Assembly: GCA_964504445.1 (NCBI GenBank)
Contig: CAZDEO010000020.1
Coordinates: forward strand, 7,380 to 71,379
Source of the DNA: JACSRF01 sp964504445
Lineage (GTDB): Bacteria > Chloroflexota > Anaerolineae > Promineifilales > Promineifilaceae
Direction of reading: 5' to 3'
Length of the DNA stretch: 64,000 nucleotides
Shown: positions 1 to 8,474 of the stretch, piece by piece
How the letters are laid out: each line of letters opens with the position of its first letter
How positions within the stretch are numbered: the first letter of the stretch is position 1
The notes under the pieces: model-generated
Told to the model about the DNA's origin: nothing
The model's database searches: none
Seen by the model: only the letters and a program-made list of their open reading frames with translations
Position numbers and translations under genes: made by a program

Positions 1-1
1 T

Positions 2-1006
2 AAGCAGGCAGACCCTGGCGCCCAAGTCATTTTTGGCGCTCTGGCAAATAACAGCAGCCTGCCCAACTATTACAACGACGTGCTTACCATTTACGACGCC
101 GATCCCCTGGCGGCTTCCCAAAACTATTATCACGATATTCTAGCAACCCACAGCTACTTCACCGCCTGGCAATCCTGGTATCATGTCTGGCGCGCCGGGC
201 GCAGCCTGAGTACTCGCGGTCTGGCTAAACCCATCTGGCTCAACGAGTCCGGGGTGCCCGCCTGGAATGATTACCCCGGCCCCGTTTGGGATGCGGCCAG
301 CAGCCTGCGGGCTACCATGGAAGAACAGGCCAGCTACATCATCCAGAGTGCCATGTACGCCACCTTTGCCGGGGCCGACGCTATCTTCCATTTCCAGCTT
401 TATGATGGCTGCGGCAACCAGCCAGCCTTCACTAACTTTCCCCCTCACAATGGGGAATTATGCACGGCGGACGGCATGTTAATCTCTGATCCCACCAAGC
501 CATGCGCCGGAGACGCCAACGGCCTGTTCCGCAACCCAGGCAATGACCCCAGCTTCACCTGCTTCACCCAGCACCCCCAACCGGGCACGGCCCGGCCTAA
601 TCTAGCGGCCTTCCAGGTGCTTACCACTTACCTGCACGATGTGTCGCCTTTGCTGCGTTCCCGTCAGGGCACGCCTAAATGTGTTGGCCCTTTCAATGGG
701 CAACTGGTTGAGCCTATTGAAATCATCGGCTTTCACCAGCCGGCCACGGGCAAACGGGTGATAGGGATGTGGACCATGTGCGGCGACAATGAAACGGCCG
801 TGCTCCCCGCCACCAGCCCCGCCCAAAGCGCCCTCCTCGTCATGCCCAACGGCAGCACTCAAACCATCACCGCCCAAAACGGCGTCTACACCATTTCACT
901 CCCTGGCGCTACCAACCGCAACCCCTTCCCCGGCGGCGAATATCCCGCGCCCTTCTACCCCATCGGCGGCCGTCCCGTCATCCTGGTCGAAGCATTGCAC
1001 AATTAA
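2..1006 (+). CDS. Glycoside hydrolase-like secreted protein, C-terminal part (5' end outside window)
   Basis: The reading frame is open to the left edge, so the GTG at 80 is an internal codon and not a start. The visible part is 334 residues. The segment PIWLNESGVPAW near residue 80 has the Leu-Asn-Glu-Ser-Gly context of a catalytic glutamate in (beta/alpha)8 retaining glycosidases. It is followed by GADAIFHFQLYDG, typical of the last barrel strand. Several cysteines around residues 135-185 suggest an extracytoplasmic location. The substrate cannot be told. The family (clan GH-A type) is inferred from this one motif context, so the call is tentative. A GNAT gene follows after 32 bp of ATTCATT-like simple sequence. 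Confidence 0.5.
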   Translation, partial: KQADPGAQVIFGALANNSSLPNYYNDVLTIYDADPLAASQNYYHDILATHSYFTAWQSWYHVWRAGRSLSTRGLAKPIWLNESGVPAWNDYPGPVWDAASSLRATMEEQASYIIQSAMYATFAGADAIFHFQLYDGCGNQPAFTNFPPHNGELCTADGMLISDPTKPCAGDANGLFRNPGNDPSFTCFTQHPQPGTARPNLAAFQVLTTYLHDVSPLLRSRQGTPKCVGPFNGQLVEPIEIIGFHQPATGKRVIGMWTMCGDNETAVLPATSPAQSALLVMPNGSTQTITAQNGVYTISLPGATNRNPFPGGEYPAPFYPIGGRPVILVEALHN

Positions 1007-1038
1007 CCTTTCACCATTCATTATTCATTATTCTTATT

Positions 1039-1623
1039 ATGAAGCCTATCCTCCATGAGTTCCCCAACCAAATCGAGACCCCCCGTCTCATCATCCGCAG
1101 TCCTCAACCCGGCGATGGCGCGCTCTTGCACCAGGCCGTCTGCGCAAGCCAGGAAGAATTGCGCCAATGGATGCCCTGGGCCGTCAACGTCCCCACCGCT
1201 GAAGAATACGAAGTCCGCGTCCGCGAAGGGCAACTCAAATTCCTGGCCCGCGAAGACCTCTGGTTGATGCTGGTTCTCAAAGAAAGCAGGCAAATCATCG
1301 GCGGCAGCGGCTTGCACCGCATCAACTGGGAAGTACCCAAATTCGAGATTGGCTACTGGCTGCACACGGCCTATACCGCACAGGGACTTGCCACCGAAGC
1401 TGTGGCAGCGATTACAGAATTCGCTTTCACCACCCTTCAAGCTCAACGGGTAGAGATCCGCTGCGATGCCCTGAACATCCGCAGCGCGGCCATTCCCCGC
1501 CGCCTGGGCTTCACCCACGAAGCTACCCTGCGCAGCGACGATCGCCATCACCTCACCAACGACCTGCGCGACACCCTCATATTCGCCAAAATACGCGGCG
1601 TTGATTGGCTGCCGGCAACATAG
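1039..1623 (+). CDS. GNAT family N-acetyltransferase, RimJ/RimL type
   Basis: This 194-residue protein has the single-domain length of the RimJ/RimL (Acetyltransf_3) branch. The N-terminal TPRLIIR is the usual first strand. GYWLHTAYTAQGLATEAV (about residues 110-127) is the acetyl-CoA pyrophosphate-binding loop region, and RVEIRCDALNIRSAAIPRRLGF (split here as RVEIRCDALN and RSAAIPRRLGF) is the C-terminal core. It should transfer acetyl from acetyl-CoA to an amine, probably a protein N-terminus or small molecule; the substrate is not readable. The ATG at 1039 is 32 bp after the upstream stop, so co-transcription is possible. Confidence 0.85.
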   Translation: MKPILHEFPNQIETPRLIIRSPQPGDGALLHQAVCASQEELRQWMPWAVNVPTAEEYEVRVREGQLKFLAREDLWLMLVLKESRQIIGGSGLHRINWEVPKFEIGYWLHTAYTAQGLATEAVAAITEFAFTTLQAQRVEIRCDALNIRSAAIPRRLGFTHEATLRSDDRHHLTNDLRDTLIFAKIRGVDWLPAT

Positions 1624-1700
1624 CTGCGACGTTAGCAGAGGGTAAAAGACGCCCATTGCGAAAAGGCCCAATCGCTGCTAAGCTAAAGTCCTTGTGAATT

Positions 1701-1748
1701 AGCCGCGACTTCTTTGCGCATCATTCGCGTCAAAAAGAGGTCGCGGCT
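1701..1748. terminator. 15-bp inverted repeat between the GNAT and secD
   Basis: The arms AGCCGCGACTTCTTT (1701-1715) and AAAGAGGTCGCGGCT (1734-1748) pair with one G-T wobble around an 18-nt loop. It lies 77 bp after the GNAT stop and 55 bp before secD. There is no T-tract, so it may be a factor-assisted terminator or an mRNA 3'-end stabiliser rather than a classic intrinsic terminator. Confidence 0.5.
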
Positions 1749-1803
1749 ATACTGTGGGCGCTAGCAACTTATCTATAACACCATCAACTTTAGGATATTT
1801 GTA

Positions 1804-3147
1804 ATGAGTAGAAACGATTTCATCTGGTTAGCCGTCATCTTGCTCATCGTCGCTGGCGGCGTGTGGGTCGTCACCAATCCCAACTATCCCATCCGCCAGG
1901 GGCTAGACTTGCAAGGTGGCCTGCAAGTGCTGTTAGAGGCCGACCCGGCTCCGGGGCAAGAAATAACCCCTGAAGACATCAACACGGCCGCCAGCATCAT
2001 TGAGCAGCGCATCAATGCTCTCGGCCTGACTGAACCGCTGGTGGAAGTGGCCCAGGGTGAAAACCGCATCGTCGTTGAACTGCCCGGCATCGAAAACCCG
2101 CAAGAAGCCATTGCCTTGATTCAGGAAACTGCCCTGCTGGAATTCATTGATACCGGTGATCAGCCTTTACTGGAAGGCACCTGCGTACGCACCACCCTGA
2201 ACAATGGCCAACCTTCCCGCTGCGAGCAAAACCCGGAAGATCCCAACGCGCCCCTGGCGTTTCTCCCCGCCACCTATGAAACCATTCTCACTGGGGCGGC
2301 CCTGCGTACGGCTGCCGTGGAAACCACCCAATTTGGGGAGGTGATGGTTAGCTTTTCGCTGCAACCTGACGCTGCCCAAATTTTTGCCAACCACACCCGT
2401 GATAATGTGGGACGTTTCCTGACTATTGTGCTGGACAAACAAGTTATCTCCAGTCCACGTATCAACAGCATGATTGACGGAGGACAGGGCACCATTACCG
2501 GCCAGTTTACCTATGACGAAGCCAGCACGCTGGCGCTGCAACTGCGCTTTGGCAGCCTACCGGTGCCTCTGGTCATTGAAAGTACGCGACAGGTGGGGGC
2601 CACTCTGGGTGAGCTGTCTATTGAGTCCAGCTTACGGGCAGGGGCCATTGGCCTGGCTGTGGTGCTGCTTTTTATGCTGGTCTATTATCGGCTGCCCGGT
2701 TTTTTGGCTGACCTGGCGCTGTTAGTCTATGCTTTGCTGAATGTGACGGCTTTCCAACTGTTGGGTGTCACGCTGACGCTGCCCGCGATTACCGGATTTT
2801 TGCTCTCCACGGGGATGGCCGTAGACGCCAATATTTTGGTCTTTGAACGAATGAAGGAAGAGTTACGTAAAGGGGCCACGCTGCGGGAAGCCATTTTAAC
2901 TGGCTTTAGCAAGGCCTGGTCGTCTATTCGCGACTCTAATATTGCTACGCTGGTCATTTGTGGCATTTTGCTGATATTTGGGCGCAGCTTTGGGGCCAGT
3001 GTGGTGGTGGGCTTTGCCATTACGTTGGCTATTGGGGTGACGATTAGCATGTTTACGGCCGTTATCATCACCCGCACTCTGGTCCGCATCATTATGGGCC
3101 GCGCCACCAACTGGATCAGCGGCAAAAAGTGGCTGCTGGGCGTCTAG
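1804..3147 (+). CDS. secD: Protein translocase subunit SecD
   Basis: 447 residues, the short form usual outside proteobacteria. There is an N-terminal membrane segment (about 7-27). The signature RQGLDLQGGLQVLLEAD begins the first periplasmic domain, and the P1 head carries the IEQRINALGLTEP motif. The C-terminal third holds five predicted membrane helices, including the conserved STGMAVDANILVFERMKEE. SecD works with SecF as an RND-like proton-driven accessory of SecYEG that pulls exported chains outward. secF follows after 30 bp and is certainly its partner. The ATG at 1804 is taken because the TM segment starts right after it. Confidence 0.97.
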   Translation: MSRNDFIWLAVILLIVAGGVWVVTNPNYPIRQGLDLQGGLQVLLEADPAPGQEITPEDINTAASIIEQRINALGLTEPLVEVAQGENRIVVELPGIENPQEAIALIQETALLEFIDTGDQPLLEGTCVRTTLNNGQPSRCEQNPEDPNAPLAFLPATYETILTGAALRTAAVETTQFGEVMVSFSLQPDAAQIFANHTRDNVGRFLTIVLDKQVISSPRINSMIDGGQGTITGQFTYDEASTLALQLRFGSLPVPLVIESTRQVGATLGELSIESSLRAGAIGLAVVLLFMLVYYRLPGFLADLALLVYALLNVTAFQLLGVTLTLPAITGFLLSTGMAVDANILVFERMKEELRKGATLREAILTGFSKAWSSIRDSNIATLVICGILLIFGRSFGASVVVGFAITLAIGVTISMFTAVIITRTLVRIIMGRATNWISGKKWLLGV

Positions 3148-3177
3148 CAACCGGTAAGTCGTTTACGAGATAAAACC

Positions 3178-4107
3178 ATGTACAACATTGTTGAGAAACG
3201 CAAAACCTATTTCATTATTTCTGGCATTGTCATTGGCCTGGGCATCCTCGCCATGATTTACTCGCTCATCAGCACCGGTGCGCTGTTTCGTCTGGGCGTG
3301 GACTTCCGCGGCGGCACGCGTTTTGAGGTGCAGTTTACGGAACCCGTATCAGAAGCGCAAATTGAGACCGTCTTTGCCCAGTTTGGGGACAACAGCCCTG
3401 CTGTGGTGGCGCTGCGCGGTGAAAATTTGCAGAATGCGTGGCAGATTCGCACAGAGTTTAAGTCACCTGAAGAAACCCAGGCCATCGAGCAGGCTCTCAA
3501 TGCGCTACAACCTTTGCTGCCGGGTACGCTGCAGGTGCAAAGCGTTAGCCCGTCGGTGGGCGCCGAGGTGACGCGGGCGGCGATTGTGGCGGTCATTGTG
3601 GCTGCCCTGGTGATTTTGGTGTACATCATGTTTGTATTTCGCCAGGTACCCAACCCCTTCCGCTATGGCACCTGCGCGGTGGCGGCTATGGTTCATGATT
3701 TGTTCATCATCTTGGGCTTCGCCGCCATCACCGGGGTGGTGCTGGGTTGGGAGGTGGACGCGCTGTTTTTAACGGCCGTGCTCACGGTGGCGGGCTTCTC
3801 TTTGCAAGACACCATCGTCGTGTTTGATCGCATTCGCGAAAATATTGCCAAGCGCCCCACAGAGAAATATGAAACGGTCATTAATCGCTCTATTCTGGAA
3901 ACCATTCACCGTTCTCTGGCCACCCAGCTCAACGCCATGTTTGTGATGGTGGCGATTTTGCTTTTTGGCGGCGCCTCTATTAAACCCTTTATTGCCGTGC
4001 TGTTTGTGGGTTTGCTCAGCGGCACCTACAGCTCCATTTTTACGGCCGTACCCTTGTTGGTAGCCTGGGAAAAAGAGGAACTTCCCCTGGTTGGCCAGAA
4101 CAGTTAG
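3178..4107 (+). CDS. secF: Protein translocase subunit SecF
   Basis: 309 residues, normal for SecF. TM1 is at about 11-31. LGVDFRGGTRFEVQF is the SecF version of the SecD/SecF signature. Five further helices lie in the C-terminal half, with LQDTIVVFDRIREN the conserved cytoplasmic-loop motif. It forms the SecDF complex with the upstream gene product. The stop is followed after 7 bp by a lipoprotein gene, so all three are probably one transcript, which puts an exported lipoprotein directly under the export accessory genes. Confidence 0.97.
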   Translation: MYNIVEKRKTYFIISGIVIGLGILAMIYSLISTGALFRLGVDFRGGTRFEVQFTEPVSEAQIETVFAQFGDNSPAVVALRGENLQNAWQIRTEFKSPEETQAIEQALNALQPLLPGTLQVQSVSPSVGAEVTRAAIVAVIVAALVILVYIMFVFRQVPNPFRYGTCAVAAMVHDLFIILGFAAITGVVLGWEVDALFLTAVLTVAGFSLQDTIVVFDRIRENIAKRPTEKYETVINRSILETIHRSLATQLNAMFVMVAILLFGGASIKPFIAVLFVGLLSGTYSSIFTAVPLLVAWEKEELPLVGQNS

Positions 4108-4114
4108 TCAATAG

Positions 4115-5464
4115 ATGGCGGCGAATTTCATGCGTCATTGCGGACTCCTTTTTCTGACGGTTTTCATGCTTCTGGCAGGGTGTGCCACACCCGCCACCGG
4201 TACGCCCACCCCTGACCGACCCGTGGTGCTGCCCACCGTCGGCAGCCGCGAGTTGCCCGTGACTTTTACGCCGGTCAGCACGGCCGTATTCATCACCCCC
4301 ACGCCCCAGCCAACTCTGACCGCCCCCGTCCCCACAGAAACGCCAATAAACTTTGCGGAAACGGCCGTCGAACTCCGTTACCGCATTCCCGCCCTGGGCC
4401 TAGACCGGCGGCTGCAAGGCACCTTTGGCAGCCAGATTATCTTCGCCGACGAAACCACCGGCCTCCTTTTGCAGCGCAGTAACCAGACCCGGGTGCTGCT
4501 GGAACTACAACAAGTGTTGCCTACCCTGGCGCTTACCCCCCTGCCAGAAAACTGTGACACCTGCGTTTACCTGGAATATGCGTTGACGGCCTCTGGCGAA
4601 ACCGGCGCCGGCTGGCTGCAAGACCCCGTACTACTTGCCAGCGTTGAGAACCTGCTGTCTGTGGTATTGGGGCCGCACTTTCCCCCAAACACCATTGTGG
4701 GACTTAGACGCAGCGCCTCCCCTTACGCTCCAGCGCACACCATCGCCCTGACGGCCGACGGTCAGGTTTGGACCTGGCTGGCGACTGAGGCAGAAGTTGC
4801 CGCACCTTTGCCAGAAACGGCCGTTCCCAACCTGCGCAGTGCCCTGCAAAACCTGGACGTTGATGCCTTGTCCAACAGCTACGAAACCAACTGCCCCGGC
4901 GTTCCCGTAGAATCTTTAACCCTCGTGCAAAATGGAACGACTGCCACAATCGCCATTTCTTGCCCGGAGTTTACGCTGCCCACCCCGCTGCTGCCCCTTT
5001 ACCTGCCCCTGAACCAGGCCTTGAGCGATAAGCTGGACGCGGCCGGCGACGCCGTCTCCACCCGTCCCCCGGCTGGTTTCCCCCTAACGGCCGTGCTGGA
5101 CTACAAGCGGGCGGACGGGGCACGGCTAACCCTCTTCCAAGATGGCCTAACGCGGGCAGAAGCTACGGCCGTGTACACCACCACCCTCTCCACCTCGCAA
5201 ATCATCAGCCTGACCACGCCACTGTTGGACAGCGGATTGGTAAACCCGGGCCTGACCACCTTCTTTGGCGAGGAGGCGCCAGAAGGGGCAACAACGTTGC
5301 TGCTACGCGGCCCGGAAGGTGTCTTGGATGGGCGCTGGGTCGGGATGGAAACGGCCGTGGCCGAGCTGGATGCCCTGCTAGACCAACTCCTTGGGCTAGA
5401 AAGCACCTCACCCACCCCAGCTACCACACCAACAACCGCCGTCCAAGTCACCCCCACACCCTGA
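4115..5464 (+). CDS. Secreted lipoprotein of unknown function
   Basis: The N-terminus has a type II signal peptide (GLLFLTVFMLLAGC) with a lipobox cysteine, so the mature protein should be lipid-anchored outside the membrane. ATG at 4115 and ATG at 4130 are both possible; the second gives a tighter signal peptide. A T/P-rich linker (about residues 27-85) leads to a globular region with the cysteine pairs CDTC and later single cysteines. No family is recognised. It carries six exact ACGGCCGT octamers, among the highest densities in the window, most read as codons for Thr-Ala-Val. It lies 7 bp behind secF. Confidence 0.85.
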   Translation: MAANFMRHCGLLFLTVFMLLAGCATPATGTPTPDRPVVLPTVGSRELPVTFTPVSTAVFITPTPQPTLTAPVPTETPINFAETAVELRYRIPALGLDRRLQGTFGSQIIFADETTGLLLQRSNQTRVLLELQQVLPTLALTPLPENCDTCVYLEYALTASGETGAGWLQDPVLLASVENLLSVVLGPHFPPNTIVGLRRSASPYAPAHTIALTADGQVWTWLATEAEVAAPLPETAVPNLRSALQNLDVDALSNSYETNCPGVPVESLTLVQNGTTATIAISCPEFTLPTPLLPLYLPLNQALSDKLDAAGDAVSTRPPAGFPLTAVLDYKRADGARLTLFQDGLTRAEATAVYTTTLSTSQIISLTTPLLDSGLVNPGLTTFFGEEAPEGATTLLLRGPEGVLDGRWVGMETAVAELDALLDQLLGLESTSPTPATTPTTAVQVTPTP

Positions 5465-5484
5465 CATCTGCCGCACAACAAAAA

Positions 5485-5516
5485 TAGCGGGCGAAACAAT
5501 CTTGTCTCACCCGCTA
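5485..5516. terminator. Hairpin between convergent genes
   Basis: The arms TAGCGGGCGA (5485-5494) and TCACCCGCTA (5507-5516) pair with one mismatch around a 12-nt loop, 20 bp after the lipoprotein stop. The gap lies between two convergent genes, so it can serve both. There is no long T-tract on either strand. I see nothing else in the rest of the 231-bp gap. Confidence 0.55.
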
Positions 5517-5695
5517 CAATCTCTGGAGTTGGTGGAGGGGTTTACGGCCTCTCCACCTTCTTGCTTTGTGTGGTGTTCCAGACTGCGTCAGGCATATCTG
5601 TTACCCACACCCCCAATTACGCACCAGACTAGTAAAGGTTGCAAACAGGCAACCCTCGGCATGCAGCAACCGGGTTTGGCCACCACGCACCACCA

Positions 5696-6436
5696 CTAGG
5701 GCGTATCGTTGTTGTAAAACCAGTTATAGGCATAAAACCCATCGGCACTTTCCAGGCGAATGGCAATGCGCGCCATGCCCTGCAACGCCGCGGGAATGTT
5801 ATATGTGGCGGTAAAGTCTCCCCCATCGCCCGAATCTGTGGTCGTTACCAGTGTGCCATTAACCCCCCGCGTACCAAAGGCACCCATCGTCACCCGGAAT
5901 TCCCGGTCTGGTGGAAAGTCTTTGGCCGCAATGGTCACCGTGCTATCCCGCTCAACAGCGCTAATGCTGATGGTAGGAATCTCTACAGCACCCGGCTCCG
6001 GTACCGGCGTTGGGTTTGGGCCTGGCGGGGTAACGCCCGTGGAATTGTTGTAAAACCAGTTAAAGCTATAGTAACCCTCTTTGCTTTGCAAGCGAATGGC
6101 AATTTGGACATCGCCTTGTAACGCTTCGGGAATGTCGAAGGTAACTTGCTGCATCCCGCCAGCGCCAGAATTCCAATCTTGCACTTTATACCCATCAATG
6201 CCGCGAGTTCCCATTTTGCCCATAGTTACTACAAAACTCTGGTTCGCCGGGAAATTGTGGGTTTCGATGGTCACATTGCTGTCTTGCTCCACCGTAACAA
6301 TGGTAATGGTGGGAATGGTTTGGGCCTGGATCTGTACAACCTGCCAACCCACCAATGTCAACACACCGAGAATTGCAACAAGGAGAGCAATCCGCCAATT
6401 CCGTATTCCAAACATTCGAATCTTCTGTTTATTCAT
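5696..6436 (-). CDS. Secreted protein with two tandem 'GTRG...NWFYNN' repeats
   Basis: 246 residues with an N-terminal signal anchor (about 14-34, VAILGVLTLVGWQVV). Two repeats of about 90 residues follow, joined by a PGPNPTPVPEPG linker. Each begins PTI-S/T-I, then NFPAN/DFPPD, then VTMG-x-GTRG-x-(D/N)G, and ends QIAIRLQS-(K/A)-(E/D)G-Y-(Y)-NWFYNN (first copy) or RIAIRLES...YNWFYNN (second copy). The repeats look like beta-sandwich modules. I have the impression that such modules occur in many Chloroflexota surface proteins, but the family has no function I can name. Expressed alone, convergent with the upstream lipoprotein. Confidence 0.85.
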   Translation of the reverse strand: MNKQKIRMFGIRNWRIALLVAILGVLTLVGWQVVQIQAQTIPTITIVTVEQDSNVTIETHNFPANQSFVVTMGKMGTRGIDGYKVQDWNSGAGGMQQVTFDIPEALQGDVQIAIRLQSKEGYYSFNWFYNNSTGVTPPGPNPTPVPEPGAVEIPTISISAVERDSTVTIAAKDFPPDREFRVTMGAFGTRGVNGTLVTTTDSGDGGDFTATYNIPAALQGMARIAIRLESADGFYAYNWFYNNDTP

Positions 6437-6573
6437 CTTGTCTATCTCCCTCTGATAAAAAAGAACAGCAAACTTTGAGTTGAATCGTTTCAGCAGCGAC
6501 CTTAAAACTTACCCTGAAACATGCTGCCTTTCATTATAAAGGAGAACGTCAAGTAGGGGAATCTATCACCAGA

Positions 6574-7941
6574 TTATCGTTTGGTGATGGTCATAGGAAG
6601 CCCATTTTTAGGAATCAGCGTACCGGCCATTTCCAACTGCAACTGATACCCAGGTACCAGCCGCGGCGCAAAATGACTGCCCAACATGGCTACCAACAAT
6701 TGAGATTCAAATAAGGAAAAGTTGTTCCCAATGCAAATGCGCTGCCCCGCAGCAAAGGGATGGTATGCGTAAGGGTGCCGGGCGGCTTCGCGCTCCGGCT
6801 CCCAACGGTCAGGGTCAAACTGGTACGGCCGTTCCCAAAAGTCGGGGTGCCGGTGGGTCAGGTATGGCCATAGCATCATGCGTGCGCCAGCAGGCACCGG
6901 TATCCCATCAATCTCGTCCTCCCCCAAAGCATCCCGTACATAGGTTGGCGCCGGTGGGTATAGGCGCAGCGTTTCTTTGATGACTTGCAGCGTATACGCC
7001 AACTCCTTCAACTGGGCAATGGTTGGCGGGCCATCCCCTACCACGTCATCAATTTCAGCCTGCATTTTCTGCTCAATCTCTGGGTTCTGCGCCAGCGCAT
7101 ACCAGAGAAAAGACAACGTCCGCGCTGTAGTCTCGTGCCCGGCAAAGAAAATGGTGATAGATTCATCGCGCAGCAACTCATCAGACATAACCTCACCCGT
7201 CTCTTCATCACAGGCCAGCATTAGCTTACTCAGCAGGTCATCAGGCCATTGGTCTGGCGGTATGGCGCGGCGGTGGGCGATAACCCCCTCAATGTAAGCA
7301 TGCGTCCGCTTACGCGCCTGCAGGTAAGCTCGATTATTGGCCGTAGGCAACCAGAGGGGTGGGCGCAGCGGATTTTGCCCCGCCCCAACAAATTGAATCA
7401 TGGTTTCAACAGCATCTTTGATTTCCAGGATATCCTCGTCAGACTCCATGCTAAACATCGTTCTAAGAATGATAGAAGCGGTAACGCGCATCATTTCGTC
7501 GGTCATATCTACTGGCTCACCTTGCTGTGCCAGCTTTTCCCAGCGTTGGCGCAGCCGCAGACCATCTTCCACCATGAGGGCGTGGTAGCTTTCCACACCC
7601 CGCGGTGTGAAAAAGGGCGCCATCAGCCGGCGCTGTCGCCGCCATAATGGGCCAGTGCTGGTGACCAACCCATTGCCCAAAAGCAGTTCGCGAACCCCAT
7701 TGTAGCTTGCCATTTTGTCATAATTTGGGCGGTTTGTGATGCTAATGTGGCGAACGTGTTCTGGGTGAATGGCCAGGAACATCGTTTCCGATCCGATCTG
7801 GAACCGGGCCAGGTCGCCATATTCCTGCCAGGCTTCTTCAAAAAAGCGCAGAAAGCCCTTGCGCCGCAAATCAAAGGCAAAGTCGAGGACAAAACGGCTG
7901 CGCCGTCCGGGAATGGTTTGTGTTTTTGAATTCATGGGCAT
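6574..7941 (-). CDS. Cytochrome P450
   Basis: 455 residues, the soluble bacterial length, with no reductase domain fused. The I-helix oxygen-binding motif FFAGHETTART is at about 265-275, the K-helix ExxR is in KETLRLYPP (about 322), and the heme-binding loop is FAAGQRICIG with the ligand Cys at 403. The sequence style resembles the CYP102/CYP4-like fatty-acid or terpene hydroxylases; the substrate is unknown. No ferredoxin or reductase gene is near, so electron partners must be encoded elsewhere. ATGs at 7941 and 7935 are both possible; neither has a strong ribosome site. Confidence 0.95.
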   Translation of the reverse strand: MPMNSKTQTIPGRRSRFVLDFAFDLRRKGFLRFFEEAWQEYGDLARFQIGSETMFLAIHPEHVRHISITNRPNYDKMASYNGVRELLLGNGLVTSTGPLWRRQRRLMAPFFTPRGVESYHALMVEDGLRLRQRWEKLAQQGEPVDMTDEMMRVTASIILRTMFSMESDEDILEIKDAVETMIQFVGAGQNPLRPPLWLPTANNRAYLQARKRTHAYIEGVIAHRRAIPPDQWPDDLLSKLMLACDEETGEVMSDELLRDESITIFFAGHETTARTLSFLWYALAQNPEIEQKMQAEIDDVVGDGPPTIAQLKELAYTLQVIKETLRLYPPAPTYVRDALGEDEIDGIPVPAGARMMLWPYLTHRHPDFWERPYQFDPDRWEPEREAARHPYAYHPFAAGQRICIGNNFSLFESQLLVAMLGSHFAPRLVPGYQLQLEMAGTLIPKNGLPMTITKR

Positions 7942-8109
7942 TTTCTCGGTTCATCATTTTTCCGAAAGCTGTAGGAAAAGTTGAAATTGGACTATTATGC
8001 ATTGAAATATCAGAAATCAGCTGTCTGGTTTGACCCGCTAGTATACATGGGTTGGATAGGAACTGGCGGAACATTCGTCCATCTATCAGGAAAAGGTTTC
8101 TGAAAGTCC

Positions 8110-8138
8110 TTGACATGGGGAGGAAACTGGCGGATAAT
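8110..8138 (+). promoter_or_regulatory. Sigma-70 promoter of the Cas4-like gene, near-leaderless
   Basis: TTGACA (8110-8115), a 17-bp spacer and GATAAT (8133-8138) form a near-perfect promoter. Transcription would begin near 8145, while the ATG chosen for the next gene is at 8148. The mRNA would therefore be leaderless or nearly so. This also argues against the longer upstream start at 8052, which would lie before the transcription start. Confidence 0.7.
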
Positions 8139-8147
8139 TTAGAACAT

Positions 8148-8393
8148 ATGAGCGACAAATGGATACGCGCCCACGAAATCAATGAATACATTTACTGTCG
8201 GCGAGCCTGGTGGTTGCGGCGGGTGGGTGGTCAGGCCTCACAAAACGTGCGGCAGATGGCTGCCGGAACCGCCTATCATGAGGAACACGGCCGTATCGTG
8301 CAGCACGCCACCCTTTCACAGCGGCTGGCCTACGCCCTCATCTTCATCACCGTCAGCTTCATTGTTTTCACCCTGCTTGCCAGCACCTTATAA
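8148..8393 (+). CDS. Cas4-like nuclease, N-terminal half with membrane segment
   Basis: 81 residues from the ATG at 8148, chosen because the promoter at 8110-8138 would initiate at about 8145. MSDKWIRAHEINEYIYCRRAWWLRR is a Cas4/DUF83 N-terminus (shown in parts: RAHEINEYIYC and RRAWWLRR); its Cys is the first ligand of the Cas4 iron-sulfur cluster. GTAYHEEHGR supplies the conserved His/Glu of the first nuclease helix. The last 25 residues are one hydrophobic helix. The protein stops exactly where a full-length Cas4 would continue; the remaining motifs are in the next gene, 81 bp away. Either a natural two-subunit protein or an old break. Confidence 0.7.
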   Translation: MSDKWIRAHEINEYIYCRRAWWLRRVGGQASQNVRQMAAGTAYHEEHGRIVQHATLSQRLAYALIFITVSFIVFTLLASTL

Positions 8394-8474
8394 GCCCAGG
8401 TCATTACCTCCCCAAACGTCCACTATTTTAAACCAGGCAATCTTGGCAAATTTCTACTTACGAAATGCTTCAAA

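Noticed and set aside
8052..8147. Upstream extension of the Cas4-like N-terminal gene
   Set aside because: The promoter at 8110-8138 lies inside this stretch and family homology begins at 8148.
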